Assembly (NCBI RefSeq): GCF_900091465.1
Contig: NZ_FMHV01000002.1
Span: 1,426,001 to 1,490,000 of the forward strand
Length of the DNA: 64,000 bases
Direction of reading: 5' to 3'
From: Micromonospora rhizosphaerae
Lineage (GTDB): Bacteria; Actinomycetota; Actinomycetes; Mycobacteriales; Micromonosporaceae
Below are positions 10,025 to 18,545 of this stretch, piece after piece (positions within the stretch are counted from its first letter, which is position 1; each line of letters starts with the position of its first letter). The notes beneath the pieces were generated by a model. The model was given only the letters and a program-made list of their open reading frames with translations. It was not told the origin of the DNA and searched no databases. The translations under genes were made by a program, and so were the position numbers.

Positions 10025-10852
10025 GTGACGTCAGGCGTCGGGGCGCTCTGGTCGGCCCGCCACCCGCTGCGCATCCTGGTCAAGCGGGATCTGGCGGTCA
10101 AGTACCAGCAGTCCGTCCTGGGCTACCTCTGGTCGCTGATCGAGCCCCTCGGCATGGGCGCGATCTACTGGTTCGTCTTCGGCGTGCTCTATTCCGGTGA
10201 CACTCGTCGGCACCTGGGGGACGCGGCGGACTCGTACCCGCTCTTCCTCATCACCGGCATCTTCGCCTGGATGTGGGCCAGCTCGGCGATCAGCGAGGCG
10301 ACGAACGCGCTGACCGGCCAGGCCCGGCTGATCACCACGATGAACGTGCCCCGCCAGGTCTTCCCGATCGGCCGGGTCACCGGCCGGTTCGCCGAGTACG
10401 CCGCCGGCCTGCCCATCCTGATCGGCATCGCCGCGGTGTACGCCGCGCAGGGGAAGATCCATCCGGGGTGGACGCTGTTCTCGCTGCCGCTCGCCGTCGC
10501 GGTGCAGCTGATCCTGCTGGTGGGGATCTCGCTGCTGCTGTCGGCGCTCAACGTGCTGATGCGGGACATCGAGCGGTTCATGCGGCTGATCATCCGGGTG
10601 CTCTTCTACGCCACCCCGATCATCTATCCGCTCAGCCTGGTCCGGGACTCCGGAATGCCGACCTGGGTCAAGGTCGGCTACGAGCTGAACCCGCTGGTCG
10701 GCATCTTCCAGCTGCAGCACGCGATCTGGTACCCGGACGAGTTCCCGGACGCCCGGCTGCTCGCCACCAGCGTGCTGGGCAGCCTGCTGGTGCTGGCGGT
10801 CGGCTGGTGGTCGTTCCGCCGGCTCGAACCCGCGGTGCTCAAGGAACTGTAG
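10025..10852 (+). CDS. ABC-2 type permease, cell-surface polymer export (TagG/Wzm-like)
   Basis: Membrane half of a polysaccharide or teichoic acid exporter: 275 aa with six predicted helices. The N-terminal RDLAVKYQQSVLGYLWSLIEP is the hallmark amphipathic segment of TagG/Wzm permeases. NVLMRDIERFMRLIIRVLFY and TPIIYPLSLV are also typical. The GTG at 10025 follows an AGGAGG at 10015-10020; a GTG at 9986 is an alternative without such a site. The next gene, its ATPase, starts directly after this stop codon. The complex would move a lipid-linked polymer across the cell membrane. Confidence 0.92.
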   Translation: MTSGVGALWSARHPLRILVKRDLAVKYQQSVLGYLWSLIEPLGMGAIYWFVFGVLYSGDTRRHLGDAADSYPLFLITGIFAWMWASSAISEATNALTGQARLITTMNVPRQVFPIGRVTGRFAEYAAGLPILIGIAAVYAAQGKIHPGWTLFSLPLAVAVQLILLVGISLLLSALNVLMRDIERFMRLIIRVLFYATPIIYPLSLVRDSGMPTWVKVGYELNPLVGIFQLQHAIWYPDEFPDARLLATSVLGSLLVLAVGWWSFRRLEPAVLKEL

Positions 10853-11596
10853 ATGTCGGTGATCATCGAGGCGGAGGACCTCGGCATCCGGTTCGTCCGC
10901 AACCGGCGCCGCCAGCTGCGGCTGCGGGAGCTGCTCATCCACCGAGGCCGGCGGAACCTCGCCGCCGGCCAGTTCTGGCCGCTGCGCGACGTGTCGTTCC
11001 GGATCGAGCCGGGCGAGACCGTCGGGGTGGTCGGCCGCAACGGTAGCGGCAAGAGCACCCTGCTGCGCCTCATCGCCCGGGTGCTGATCCCCGACGAGGG
11101 CCGGATCCGGGTCAACGGCGACGTAGCCCCGCTGCTGGAGCTCTCCGCCGGCTTCTCCAACGACCTGACCGGCCGGGAGAACCTCTACCTGGTCGGCGGT
11201 CTGCACGGGCTCTCCACCGGCTACCTGCGCCGGCACTTCGACGAGATCGTCTCGTTCGCCGGCGAGCAGATCGAGCGCTCGATCGACACGTCGGTCCGAC
11301 ACTACTCGTCCGGGATGAAGGTCCGGCTCGGCTTCGCCGTCATCGCCCACCTGCCGCACCCCATCCTGCTCGTGGACGAGGTGACCGCGGTCGGGGACGC
11401 GGAATTCCGCGCGAAGTGCTATGCGACCATCGAGCGACTTCTCGCGGAAGGGCGCACGCTGGTGCTGGTGTCACACAACGAAAAGGATCTGACCCGCTTC
11501 TGCCGTCGGGGGCTCTACCTCGACGCCGGGCGGCTGACCGTGGACGGGACGATCGACGAGGCGCTGCAGGCATACGCCGGCGCGGCGCAGTCGTGA
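10853..11596 (+). CDS. ABC ATPase, cell-surface polymer export (TagH/Wzt-like)
   Basis: Energising subunit for the adjacent permease, 247 aa. Walker A GRNGSGKST is at about 61-69, the ABC signature appears as the polymer-exporter variant YSSGMKVRLGF, and Walker B is ILLVDEVTAVGD. The LLELSAGFSNDLTGRENL segment is typical of TagH/Wzt. There is no C-terminal carbohydrate-binding domain, so it resembles TagH without its extension or a short Wzt. The ATG abuts the permease TAG. Its stop overlaps the next GTG start (11593), so the operon is translationally coupled. Confidence 0.93.
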   Translation: MSVIIEAEDLGIRFVRNRRRQLRLRELLIHRGRRNLAAGQFWPLRDVSFRIEPGETVGVVGRNGSGKSTLLRLIARVLIPDEGRIRVNGDVAPLLELSAGFSNDLTGRENLYLVGGLHGLSTGYLRRHFDEIVSFAGEQIERSIDTSVRHYSSGMKVRLGFAVIAHLPHPILLVDEVTAVGDAEFRAKCYATIERLLAEGRTLVLVSHNEKDLTRFCRRGLYLDAGRLTVDGTIDEALQAYAGAAQS

Positions 11597-13557
11597 CGCT
11601 CGCGATCGTGCTCGCCGGCGAGCCGGCGGCGAGCCTGCGGACCGGCGGCGGGGAGAGCCTGGCCGACCGGCTGGCCGGGCAGTGGCGCCGGGCCGGCGTG
11701 GCCGACGTCCGCGTCGCCGCCGACCCGGGTGAGCTGGCCGCGCTGGCGGCGGCCGCCACCGGGCCCGTGATCGTCAGCGGCGCGGACCTGGTCGCGCACA
11801 CCGCCGTCCTCAAGCACCTGGCCACCAGCCCGGTCGGTCCGACGGTGGCGCTGGTGCTCACCGACCCGCCCGCGCCCGGGCAGGTCGCGGTCCGGGAGGA
11901 GCGCGGCCAGGTGGTCGCCGCCGGGCCGCCCGGCGAGCTGGGCGAGGCGGCGACCGGGATCTTCGGCGGCGCGCTCCGGGTCGGCCCGGCCGACCTCCCG
12001 GCGCTGGCGGCCGCCGCCCGCGCAGCCGCCGCCGCAGCGGACGGCTCCGCCGTGGACCGGCTCTTCGCCGAACTCACGGCGCGCGGCACCCTGACCTTCG
12101 CCCACCGGGTACGTCTGCTGGTCGCGCACCGGGTCACCACTCCCGCGGAGCTGGCCGCCGCGGAGGCGGCGGTGGCCGCGGTCGACGAGGACAAGGCCGA
12201 ACTGCGGCTCTCGGTGAAGGAGCGGGACGACTTCTTCACCACGTTCTTCGTCAGCACCTGGTCGCCGTACGTCACCCGGACCGCCGCCCGGCTCGGGCTC
12301 GGCCCGACCGCGGTCACCATGATCTCGGTGCTCTTCGCGGTGGCCGCCGCCGTGCTCTTCGGCGTCGACGGGCGGCCCGCGCTGGTCGCCGGGGCGGCGC
12401 TGCTCTACCTCGGCTTCGTGCTGGACTGCGTGGACGGCCAACTGGCCCGCTACACCCGCCGCTTCAGCGCCTGGGGCGGCTGGCTGGACACGATGGCCGA
12501 CCGGGCCAAGGAGTACCTGGTCTACGCCGGCCTCGGCTACGGGGCCACGCACGCCGGGTTCCGGTACGGCTGGGCGCTGGCGATCGCCGCGATGACCCTG
12601 CAGACCGTCCGGCACATGACCGACACCTGGTACGGCGTCCTGCACGACGAGGCGGCTCGGCGGCCCCGCGCGGCCACCACCGACGCCGGTGGCCTCGGTG
12701 GGCGGCTGAACGCCGCGTCGACCCGGGTGCAGGCGGACACCGGCTCGGTGTCGTACTGGCTGAAGCGGACGGTGGTCTTCCCGATCGGCGAACGGTGGGC
12801 GCTGATCGCGCTCACCGTGGCGCTCTTCGATCAGCGGGTCGCGCTGTGCGCGGTGCTGGTCTGGGGCGTGCTGGCGTTCGCGTACACCGGCGCGTTGCGG
12901 ACCCTGCGGGCCCGGTGGATGCGGGTGCCGGTGATGTCGACGGTTGACGCCACGCTGCACCGCGACGACGGGCCGCTGGTCCGGTGGCTGCCGCCGCTGC
13001 GGCGGCCGGGTCCGCTGCCGCTGGCGGTGCTCGGCGTGCTGGGCGGGGCGGCGCTGCTGGTCAAGGGGCTGCTGGCGGCCCGGGCCGACGAGGCGGCGCC
13101 CGGCTGGGCGGTGCCGCTGGCGCTGCTGGTGCTGCTCGCCGCCGGGCTCGGGGCGAGGGCGGCACACGACGGACCGCTGGACTGGCTGGTGCCGGCCGCG
13201 CTGCGGGCCGGGGAGTACCTGTACGCGATCGCGCTCGGGCTCGCCGGTGGCGTGCCCGCCTGGCTGATCTTCGGGTACGTCTTCGTGCTCACCCTGCACC
13301 ACTACGACCTGACCGCCCGGCTGGAGAAGCGGCAGCCGGCGCCGCCGCTGCACGCCGCCACGTTCGGCTGGGACGGCCGGTCGGCGCTCCTCGCGGTGGC
13401 GTCATTCGCCGGATTCGCCAGTATCGGCATGGCTACACTCGGTACGTACCTTCTCGTGGTTTTCGTCGCCAGCGTGGTGCTGGCCTGGGTGGTCCTGCCG
13501 GCCCGCACGCGACGGACGCCGCCCACAGTGGGCGGAGGTGACCGCGTCCCGGGCTGA
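11593..13557 (+). CDS. CDP-alcohol phosphatidyltransferase with N-terminal nucleotidyltransferase-like part and DUF5941 C-terminus
   Basis: 654-aa three-part protein. Residues 1 to about 200 look like a worn sugar-nucleotidyltransferase fold: it opens VTLAIVLAGEPAASL but lacks the usual LAGGxGxRL loop. The middle holds a complete CDP-alcohol phosphotransferase motif, DCVDGQLAR at about 278 followed at the right spacing by GGWLDTMAD, within several membrane helices. The C-terminal ~200 residues are mostly hydrophobic and fit DUF5941. Such enzymes transfer a phospho-alcohol from CDP to a second alcohol. With a TagF-like partner downstream, polyol-phosphate or linkage-unit synthesis is a reasonable inference. 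The GTG start overlaps the ATPase stop. Confidence 0.88.
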   Translation: MTLAIVLAGEPAASLRTGGGESLADRLAGQWRRAGVADVRVAADPGELAALAAAATGPVIVSGADLVAHTAVLKHLATSPVGPTVALVLTDPPAPGQVAVREERGQVVAAGPPGELGEAATGIFGGALRVGPADLPALAAAARAAAAAADGSAVDRLFAELTARGTLTFAHRVRLLVAHRVTTPAELAAAEAAVAAVDEDKAELRLSVKERDDFFTTFFVSTWSPYVTRTAARLGLGPTAVTMISVLFAVAAAVLFGVDGRPALVAGAALLYLGFVLDCVDGQLARYTRRFSAWGGWLDTMADRAKEYLVYAGLGYGATHAGFRYGWALAIAAMTLQTVRHMTDTWYGVLHDEAARRPRAATTDAGGLGGRLNAASTRVQADTGSVSYWLKRTVVFPIGERWALIALTVALFDQRVALCAVLVWGVLAFAYTGALRTLRARWMRVPVMSTVDATLHRDDGPLVRWLPPLRRPGPLPLAVLGVLGGAALLVKGLLAARADEAAPGWAVPLALLVLLAAGLGARAAHDGPLDWLVPAALRAGEYLYAIALGLAGGVPAWLIFGYVFVLTLHHYDLTARLEKRQPAPPLHAATFGWDGRSALLAVASFAGFASIGMATLGTYLLVVFVASVVLAWVVLPARTRRTPPTVGGGDRVPG

Positions 13558-13572
13558 CGGAGGGCCAGCCGG

Positions 13573-15831
13573 ATGACTCTGATCAGCTTCGTCGTACCGG
13601 CCTTCCGGGTGCAGGGCTACCTGCGGGAATGTCTCGACTCGATCCTCGGCCAGCCGTTCGGCGACCTGGAGGTGATCGGAGTCGACGACGCCTCGCCGGA
13701 CGGCAGCGGCGAGATCCTCACCGAGTACGCGGGCCGGGACGCCCGGGTCCGCCCGGTACGCCTGGCGGAGAACGTCGGCCTCGGTCCGGCCCGCAACATC
13801 GGGCTGGACCGGGCCGTCGGCGAGTACGTCTGGTTCGTCGACGGCGACGACTGGCTGGTCCCCGGCTGCCTGCCGCACGTGGCCGAGCGCCTGCTCACCA
13901 CCCGGCCCGACGTGCTGATGGTCGACCACATCCGGGCGCACTGGAACAACCTCGGCACCCCGAGCGTGATGGCCGACATGTTCCCGGAGCCGCCGGGGGA
14001 GGCGACGTTCCGGCTGCGGGACCGGCCGGAGACCATGCGGCTGCTGCACACCGCGTGGAACCGGCTGGTCCGCCGGCAGTTCCTGGCCGGCCTGGGGGTG
14101 CGGTTCGAACCCGGCTGGTACGAGGACGTCTCGTTCAGCTACCCCGTCCTGATGGCCGCCGAGCGGATCGGCGTGCTGGACTGGGTCTGCCTCAACTACC
14201 GCCAGCGGCGGTCGGGGGCGATCACCCGCACCCGGGGCGACCGGCACTTCGAGGTGTTCGCCCAGTGGCACCGGGTGTTCCGGCTGATGGATCAGTGGGG
14301 ACCGGCGGTCGAGGAGCTACGCCCCGCCGTCTTCGAGCGGATGATCTGGCACTACCTGACGGTGCTGGGCAACGGCAGGCGGATCGCCCCTGAGCTGCGG
14401 CCCGCCTTCTTCGCCCAGATCCACGCCGACTACGTCCAGTTTCGGCCGCCGGTCGGCTACCCCGTCCCGGCCGGGGTCGAGGGGGTGAAGCACCGGCTGG
14501 TGGCGGCCGGGCGGTGGCGTACCTTCAGCGTCCTGCGCAGCGCCAGCCACGCCCGCGACGCGGCCCGGCGCTCGGTGCGGCGGGCCGGCCGGCGGGTGCT
14601 GCCGGTGGCCCGGGTCACCGCCGGGGTGACCCGGGAGGCGGTGCTGCGCGAGTACTACCGGGCCGAACTGCGCCGGCCGCTCGACCCGACGCTCGCCGTC
14701 TACGCCGCCTACTGGTACCGGGGGTACGCCTGCAACCCGGCCGCCATCTACGCCGCCGCCCGTCGCCTGGCGCCGCAGGTACGCGGGGTGTGGATCGTCC
14801 GGCGGGACGGGGTCGACACGCTCCCGCCCGGGGTGGAGTACGTCGTCGCCGGCAGCCGGGCCTACTACCGGGCCCTGGCCCGGGCCCGCTGGCTGGTCAA
14901 CAACGTCAACTTCCCCGACTTCGTCCGCAAGCGGCCCGGCTCGGTGCACCTGCAGACCCACCACGGCACGCCGGTGAAGGTGATGGGGCTGGACCAGCAG
15001 CGCTACCCGGTCGGCGCGGTCGGGATGGACTTCGCCAAGCTGCTGCGCCGGGTGGACCGGTGGGACTACAGCGTCAGCTCGAACAGCTTCTCCACCCAGA
15101 TGTGGGAGCGGGCCTACCCGGCCGCGTACACCACGCTGGAGGTCGGCTACCCGCGCAACGACCGGTTGGTGCTGGCCACCGCGGGCGAGGTCCAAAAGGT
15201 CCGGGCGGAGCTGGGCATCGGCCCGGACGAGCGGGTGGTGCTCTACGCCCCGACCCACCGCGAGCACCTGCCCGGCTACCGGCCGCCGTTCGACCCGGAC
15301 CGGCTGCTCGACGTGCTGGGTCCGTCCGGGCGGTTGCTGATGCGCAGCCACTACTTCGAGGACCGGGACCGACGCCCCCGAGGGACGGCGGCGGGACGGC
15401 TGCTGGACGTCAGCGCGCACGACCGCGTCGAGGATCTCTACCTCGCGGCCGACGTGCTGGTCACCGACTACTCGTCGGCGATGTTCGACTACGCCGTCCT
15501 GGATCGGCCGATCGTCGTCTACGCGCCGGACTGGGAGGCGTACCGGCTGGCCCGGGGTGTCTACTTCGACCTGACGGCGGAGCCCCCGGGCGAGGTGGCC
15601 CTCGACTTCCCCGCGCTGCTCGACCTGTTCCGCTCCGGCGCGGTCCGGTCGGAGCGCGCGGAGCAGGCCCGGAAACGGTTCCGGGCCCGGTTCTGTGCGC
15701 TGGACGACGGGCACGCCGCCGAGCGGGTGGTCCGCCGGGTCTTTCTCGACGAGCCGGCCTGGCCCGCCCCCGCCGGCTCGGAGCACCGCCGTGACCGGCC
15801 GATGACACGTAACAGGGCTGTCACGAGTTGA
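13573..15831 (+). CDS. GT2 glycosyltransferase fused to CDP-glycerol glycerophosphotransferase (TagF/TagB-like)
   Basis: 752-aa bifunctional protein. Residues 1 to about 250 are a family 2 glycosyltransferase: LISFVVPAFRVQGYL at the start, then GVDDASPDGSG, and WFVDGDDW carrying the metal-binding DxD. From about residue 350 onward it is a CDP-glycerol:glycerophosphate transferase: LQTHHGTPVKVMGLD with catalytic-type histidine, YAPTHREHLPGY, and VTDYSSAMFDYAVLDRP. It would build a glycosylated polyol-phosphate chain, as in wall teichoic acids, for the upstream ABC exporter. ATG 13573 follows GGAGGG. The stop is at 15829. Confidence 0.92.
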   Translation: MTLISFVVPAFRVQGYLRECLDSILGQPFGDLEVIGVDDASPDGSGEILTEYAGRDARVRPVRLAENVGLGPARNIGLDRAVGEYVWFVDGDDWLVPGCLPHVAERLLTTRPDVLMVDHIRAHWNNLGTPSVMADMFPEPPGEATFRLRDRPETMRLLHTAWNRLVRRQFLAGLGVRFEPGWYEDVSFSYPVLMAAERIGVLDWVCLNYRQRRSGAITRTRGDRHFEVFAQWHRVFRLMDQWGPAVEELRPAVFERMIWHYLTVLGNGRRIAPELRPAFFAQIHADYVQFRPPVGYPVPAGVEGVKHRLVAAGRWRTFSVLRSASHARDAARRSVRRAGRRVLPVARVTAGVTREAVLREYYRAELRRPLDPTLAVYAAYWYRGYACNPAAIYAAARRLAPQVRGVWIVRRDGVDTLPPGVEYVVAGSRAYYRALARARWLVNNVNFPDFVRKRPGSVHLQTHHGTPVKVMGLDQQRYPVGAVGMDFAKLLRRVDRWDYSVSSNSFSTQMWERAYPAAYTTLEVGYPRNDRLVLATAGEVQKVRAELGIGPDERVVLYAPTHREHLPGYRPPFDPDRLLDVLGPSGRLLMRSHYFEDRDRRPRGTAAGRLLDVSAHDRVEDLYLAADVLVTDYSSAMFDYAVLDRPIVVYAPDWEAYRLARGVYFDLTAEPPGEVALDFPALLDLFRSGAVRSERAEQARKRFRARFCALDDGHAAERVVRRVFLDEPAWPAPAGSEHRRDRPMTRNRAVTS

Positions 15832-15916
15832 ACATGGCACGTTTACCCGATGTGCTCACGGCGTGATCCTCGTCACAGTCATTCCCGGGTTCGGTCGACC
15901 AGCTGGGGAGGAGACG

Positions 15917-17221
15917 GTGACCACCGTCGCGCTCAAGGATGTCACCAAGATGTTCCAGGACGGGACAGTCGCGGTCGACACCCTCAATCTGGACGTCAAC
16001 GACGGCGAGTTCATGGTGCTGCTCGGCCCGTCGGGCTGCGGCAAGTCCACTGTGCTGCGGATGGTAGCCGGCCTGGAGTATCCCACCTCCGGCGCGATCA
16101 TGCTCGACGGTGAGCTGGCCAACGGCCTGCAGCCCCGGGAGCGGAAGGTCGCCATGGTCTTCCAGGACTTCGCGCTCTATCCGCACATGACCGCAGGCGA
16201 CAACATCGCCTTCCCGCTCCGGCTGGCCGGGGTGGAGCCGACGCCCTGCGGCGAGCGCGTCACCGACGTGGCCAGCGCGCTGGGCATCGGCGAACTGCTC
16301 GACCGGAAGCCGAACCAGCTCTCCGGCGGCCAGCGGCAGCGGGTGGCGATGGGGCGGGCGATAGTGCGCCGACCCGGGCTGTTCCTGATGGACGAGCCGC
16401 TGTCCAATCTGGACAGCGGGCTCCGGGCCGAGCTGCGGGCCGAGATCTCCGGCCTGACCCGCGAGCTGGGCGTCACCACCATCTACGTCACCCACGACCA
16501 GGCCGAGGCGCTCACCATGGCCGACCGGGTCGCAATCATGCGCAGGGGCGTGCTCCAGGACGTGGGCACCCCGACCCAGGTGTACGGACGCCCGGCCACC
16601 CTCTACGTCGCCGCCTTCCTCGGCAGCCCCCGGATGAACCTGCTGGAGGCCTCGGTCTACGTCCACCTCGACCGGTACGTCACGCTCAACCTCGGCGAGC
16701 AGTCGCTCTACCTGCCCTGGGACGACCTCCGCAGCCGGGCAGTGGCGCACTACCACGGCGAGCGGATCGTGGTCGGGATGCGGGCCGAGGCGCTCACCCC
16801 GGTCGCCCCGGACACCCCTGGCGACGTCCTGCAGGGGCGGATCCGCTACCTGGAGCACCATGGGCACGAGTCGCTCGCCTTCCTCGACATCGGTGCCACC
16901 TCGATCGTGGTGGACGAGATGAGCGGCCCGGTGGAGACCGGCGTCAGCGGCCAGCGGGGTCTGCGCCGGTTCGGCCAGGTCATGCAGCGGCTGGCCGGTC
17001 GGGCCGGCGAGGCGCCGGCCGCCGTGTCGAGCGCCGACGGCAGCCGGACCAGCGTCCTCAACGACCCGGGCCGGCACCACCGCCGCCCGGCGGAACTGGC
17101 CGTCCGGCTCGCCCCGTACCCGGCGGTCTCCGCGGGTCACCCGCTGGCGGTCGGGGTACGCATGGACGCGCTGCACTTCTTCAACGAGCGCGGTGACCGG
17201 ATCGACATCGGCTGGCGGTGA
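15917..17221 (+). CDS. Sugar ABC importer ATPase (MsmK/UgpC-like)
   Basis: 434-aa ATPase of the CUT1 carbohydrate importer type, which usually energises several different sugar permeases. Walker A GPSGCGKST is at 37-45, the Q-loop is VFQDFALYPHMT, the signature LSGGQRQRVAMGRA is near 135, and Walker B is LFLMDEPLSNLD followed by the H-loop YVTHDQAEA. The remainder forms TOBE-type regulatory domains. That region carries an unusual Arg-rich insert around residues 350-400. The GTG at 15917 follows GGGGAGGAG. No permease or binding protein adjoins it, consistent with a shared ATPase. Confidence 0.9.
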   Translation: MTTVALKDVTKMFQDGTVAVDTLNLDVNDGEFMVLLGPSGCGKSTVLRMVAGLEYPTSGAIMLDGELANGLQPRERKVAMVFQDFALYPHMTAGDNIAFPLRLAGVEPTPCGERVTDVASALGIGELLDRKPNQLSGGQRQRVAMGRAIVRRPGLFLMDEPLSNLDSGLRAELRAEISGLTRELGVTTIYVTHDQAEALTMADRVAIMRRGVLQDVGTPTQVYGRPATLYVAAFLGSPRMNLLEASVYVHLDRYVTLNLGEQSLYLPWDDLRSRAVAHYHGERIVVGMRAEALTPVAPDTPGDVLQGRIRYLEHHGHESLAFLDIGATSIVVDEMSGPVETGVSGQRGLRRFGQVMQRLAGRAGEAPAAVSSADGSRTSVLNDPGRHHRRPAELAVRLAPYPAVSAGHPLAVGVRMDALHFFNERGDRIDIGWR

Positions 17222-17275
17222 GGCCCGGGGCGGATGGGTCTTGCCGGGGAAGTTACCGGCAAGTAGCGTCTGGGC

Positions 17276-17743
17276 ATGTCCATCGACTCACGCCAGGTGG
17301 CGGCCGGGATCCTCGAGGCCGTGCCGTTCGCCCGCACTCTCGATATCGAATTCGTCGAGGTCGCTCCCGAGGCGCAGGGCGGGGTCCGGGCGGTCGTCCG
17401 GCTGCCCGACTCGCCGGCCACCCACAACCACCTCGGCGGCCCGCACGCCGGGGCGATGTTCACCCTCGGCGAGACCGCCTCCGGCGCGGTGGTGCTGGCC
17501 GCGTTCGGGCAGCTGCTCGACCGGGCGGTGCCGCTGGCCGTCTCCGCGCAGATCGCGTACCGGAAGCTGGCCCTGGGCCCGGTCCTGGCGACCGCGCGGC
17601 TGGGCCGGCCGCCCGCCGAGGTGATCGCCGAACTGGAGGCCGGTGATCGGCCGGAGTTCCCGGTCGAGGTGGAGATCACCACCTCCGACGGCACGCCCAC
17701 CTCGGCGATGACCGTGATCTGGACGCTGCGCCCGAACCGCTGA
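17276..17743 (+). CDS. DUF4442 hotdog-fold protein
   Basis: 155-aa protein with a single hotdog domain: THNHLGGPHAGAMFTLGETASG is the central helix region expected for thioesterase-like folds of the PaaI/DUF4442 type. It may hydrolyse or bind an acyl-CoA, but DUF4442 members are largely uncharacterised and the catalytic residue cannot be assigned. It lies 54 bases after the ABC ATPase and 52 bases before the phosphoglucomutase, same strand, without an obvious functional tie. Confidence 0.82.
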   Translation: MSIDSRQVAAGILEAVPFARTLDIEFVEVAPEAQGGVRAVVRLPDSPATHNHLGGPHAGAMFTLGETASGAVVLAAFGQLLDRAVPLAVSAQIAYRKLALGPVLATARLGRPPAEVIAELEAGDRPEFPVEVEITTSDGTPTSAMTVIWTLRPNR

Positions 17744-17795
17744 CGCCCGGAGCGAATCGGGTTTGCCCGGTCGGCCCGACGGATAGATTCGAACT

Positions 17796-18545
17796 GTGCT
17801 GGGCCTACCCGCTCCCGTGACCGCGTGTCTCTTCGATCTGGACGGTGTGCTCACGCAGACCGCCAAGGTGCACAACGCCGCCTGGACCGAGACGTTCAAC
17901 GCGTTCCTGCGGGCACACGCGAACGCCACCGGCGAGCCGTACCGGCCGTTCGACCCGGGGCCGGACTACAACCGGTACGTGGACGGGAAGCCGCGGGCCG
18001 ACGGGGTGCGCTCCTTCCTGGCCTCGCGCGGCATCACCCTGCCCGAGGGCGCGCCCGACGACCCGCCGGACGTGGACACGGTCCACGGGGTGGGCAACCG
18101 GAAGAACACCATCCTGCTGAAGCGGATCCACACCGACGGGGTGGACGTCTACCCGGGCTCGGTGGCCTACCTGGAGGCGGCGGCCGCGGCCGGGCTGCGC
18201 CGGGCGGTGGTCTCGGCGAGCGCCAACTGCCGGGAGGTGGTCGCCGCGGCCGGGCTGGACCGGTTGCTGGAGGTGCGGGTCGACGGCCTGGTCGCCCGGG
18301 CGCAGGGGCTGCGCGGCAAGCCGCACCCGGACACCTTCCTCGCCGGCGCGGAGCTGCTCGGCGTCCCGCCGGCGAACGCCGCCGTCTTCGAGGACGCGCA
18401 GGCCGGGGTGGCCGCCGGCCGGGCGGGCGGATTCGGGTACGTGGTCGGCGTCGACCGGGTGGGCCAGGCCGAGGAACTGCGCGCACACGGCGCCGACATC
18501 GTGGTCAACGACTTGGCTGAGCTGCTCGAGGAGCGGACGACATGA
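17796..18545 (+). CDS. Beta-phosphoglucomutase family HAD hydrolase
   Basis: 249-aa HAD protein expected to convert beta-glucose 1-phosphate to glucose 6-phosphate. Motif [11 protein letters not shown] is at about residues 12-21, with both aspartates. Motif II is VVSASANC, the motif III lysine is in RGKPHPDTF, and the acidic motif IV is AVFEDAQAG. The stop overlaps the GH65 start (ATGA at 18542), so the two enzymes are made together. This matches the known pairing in which phosphorolysis of a disaccharide yields beta-glucose 1-phosphate for this enzyme. Confidence 0.93.
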   Translation: MLGLPAPVTACLFDLDGVLTQTAKVHNAAWTETFNAFLRAHANATGEPYRPFDPGPDYNRYVDGKPRADGVRSFLASRGITLPEGAPDDPPDVDTVHGVGNRKNTILLKRIHTDGVDVYPGSVAYLEAAAAAGLRRAVVSASANCREVVAAAGLDRLLEVRVDGLVARAQGLRGKPHPDTFLAGAELLGVPPANAAVFEDAQAGVAAGRAGGFGYVVGVDRVGQAEELRAHGADIVVNDLAELLEERTT

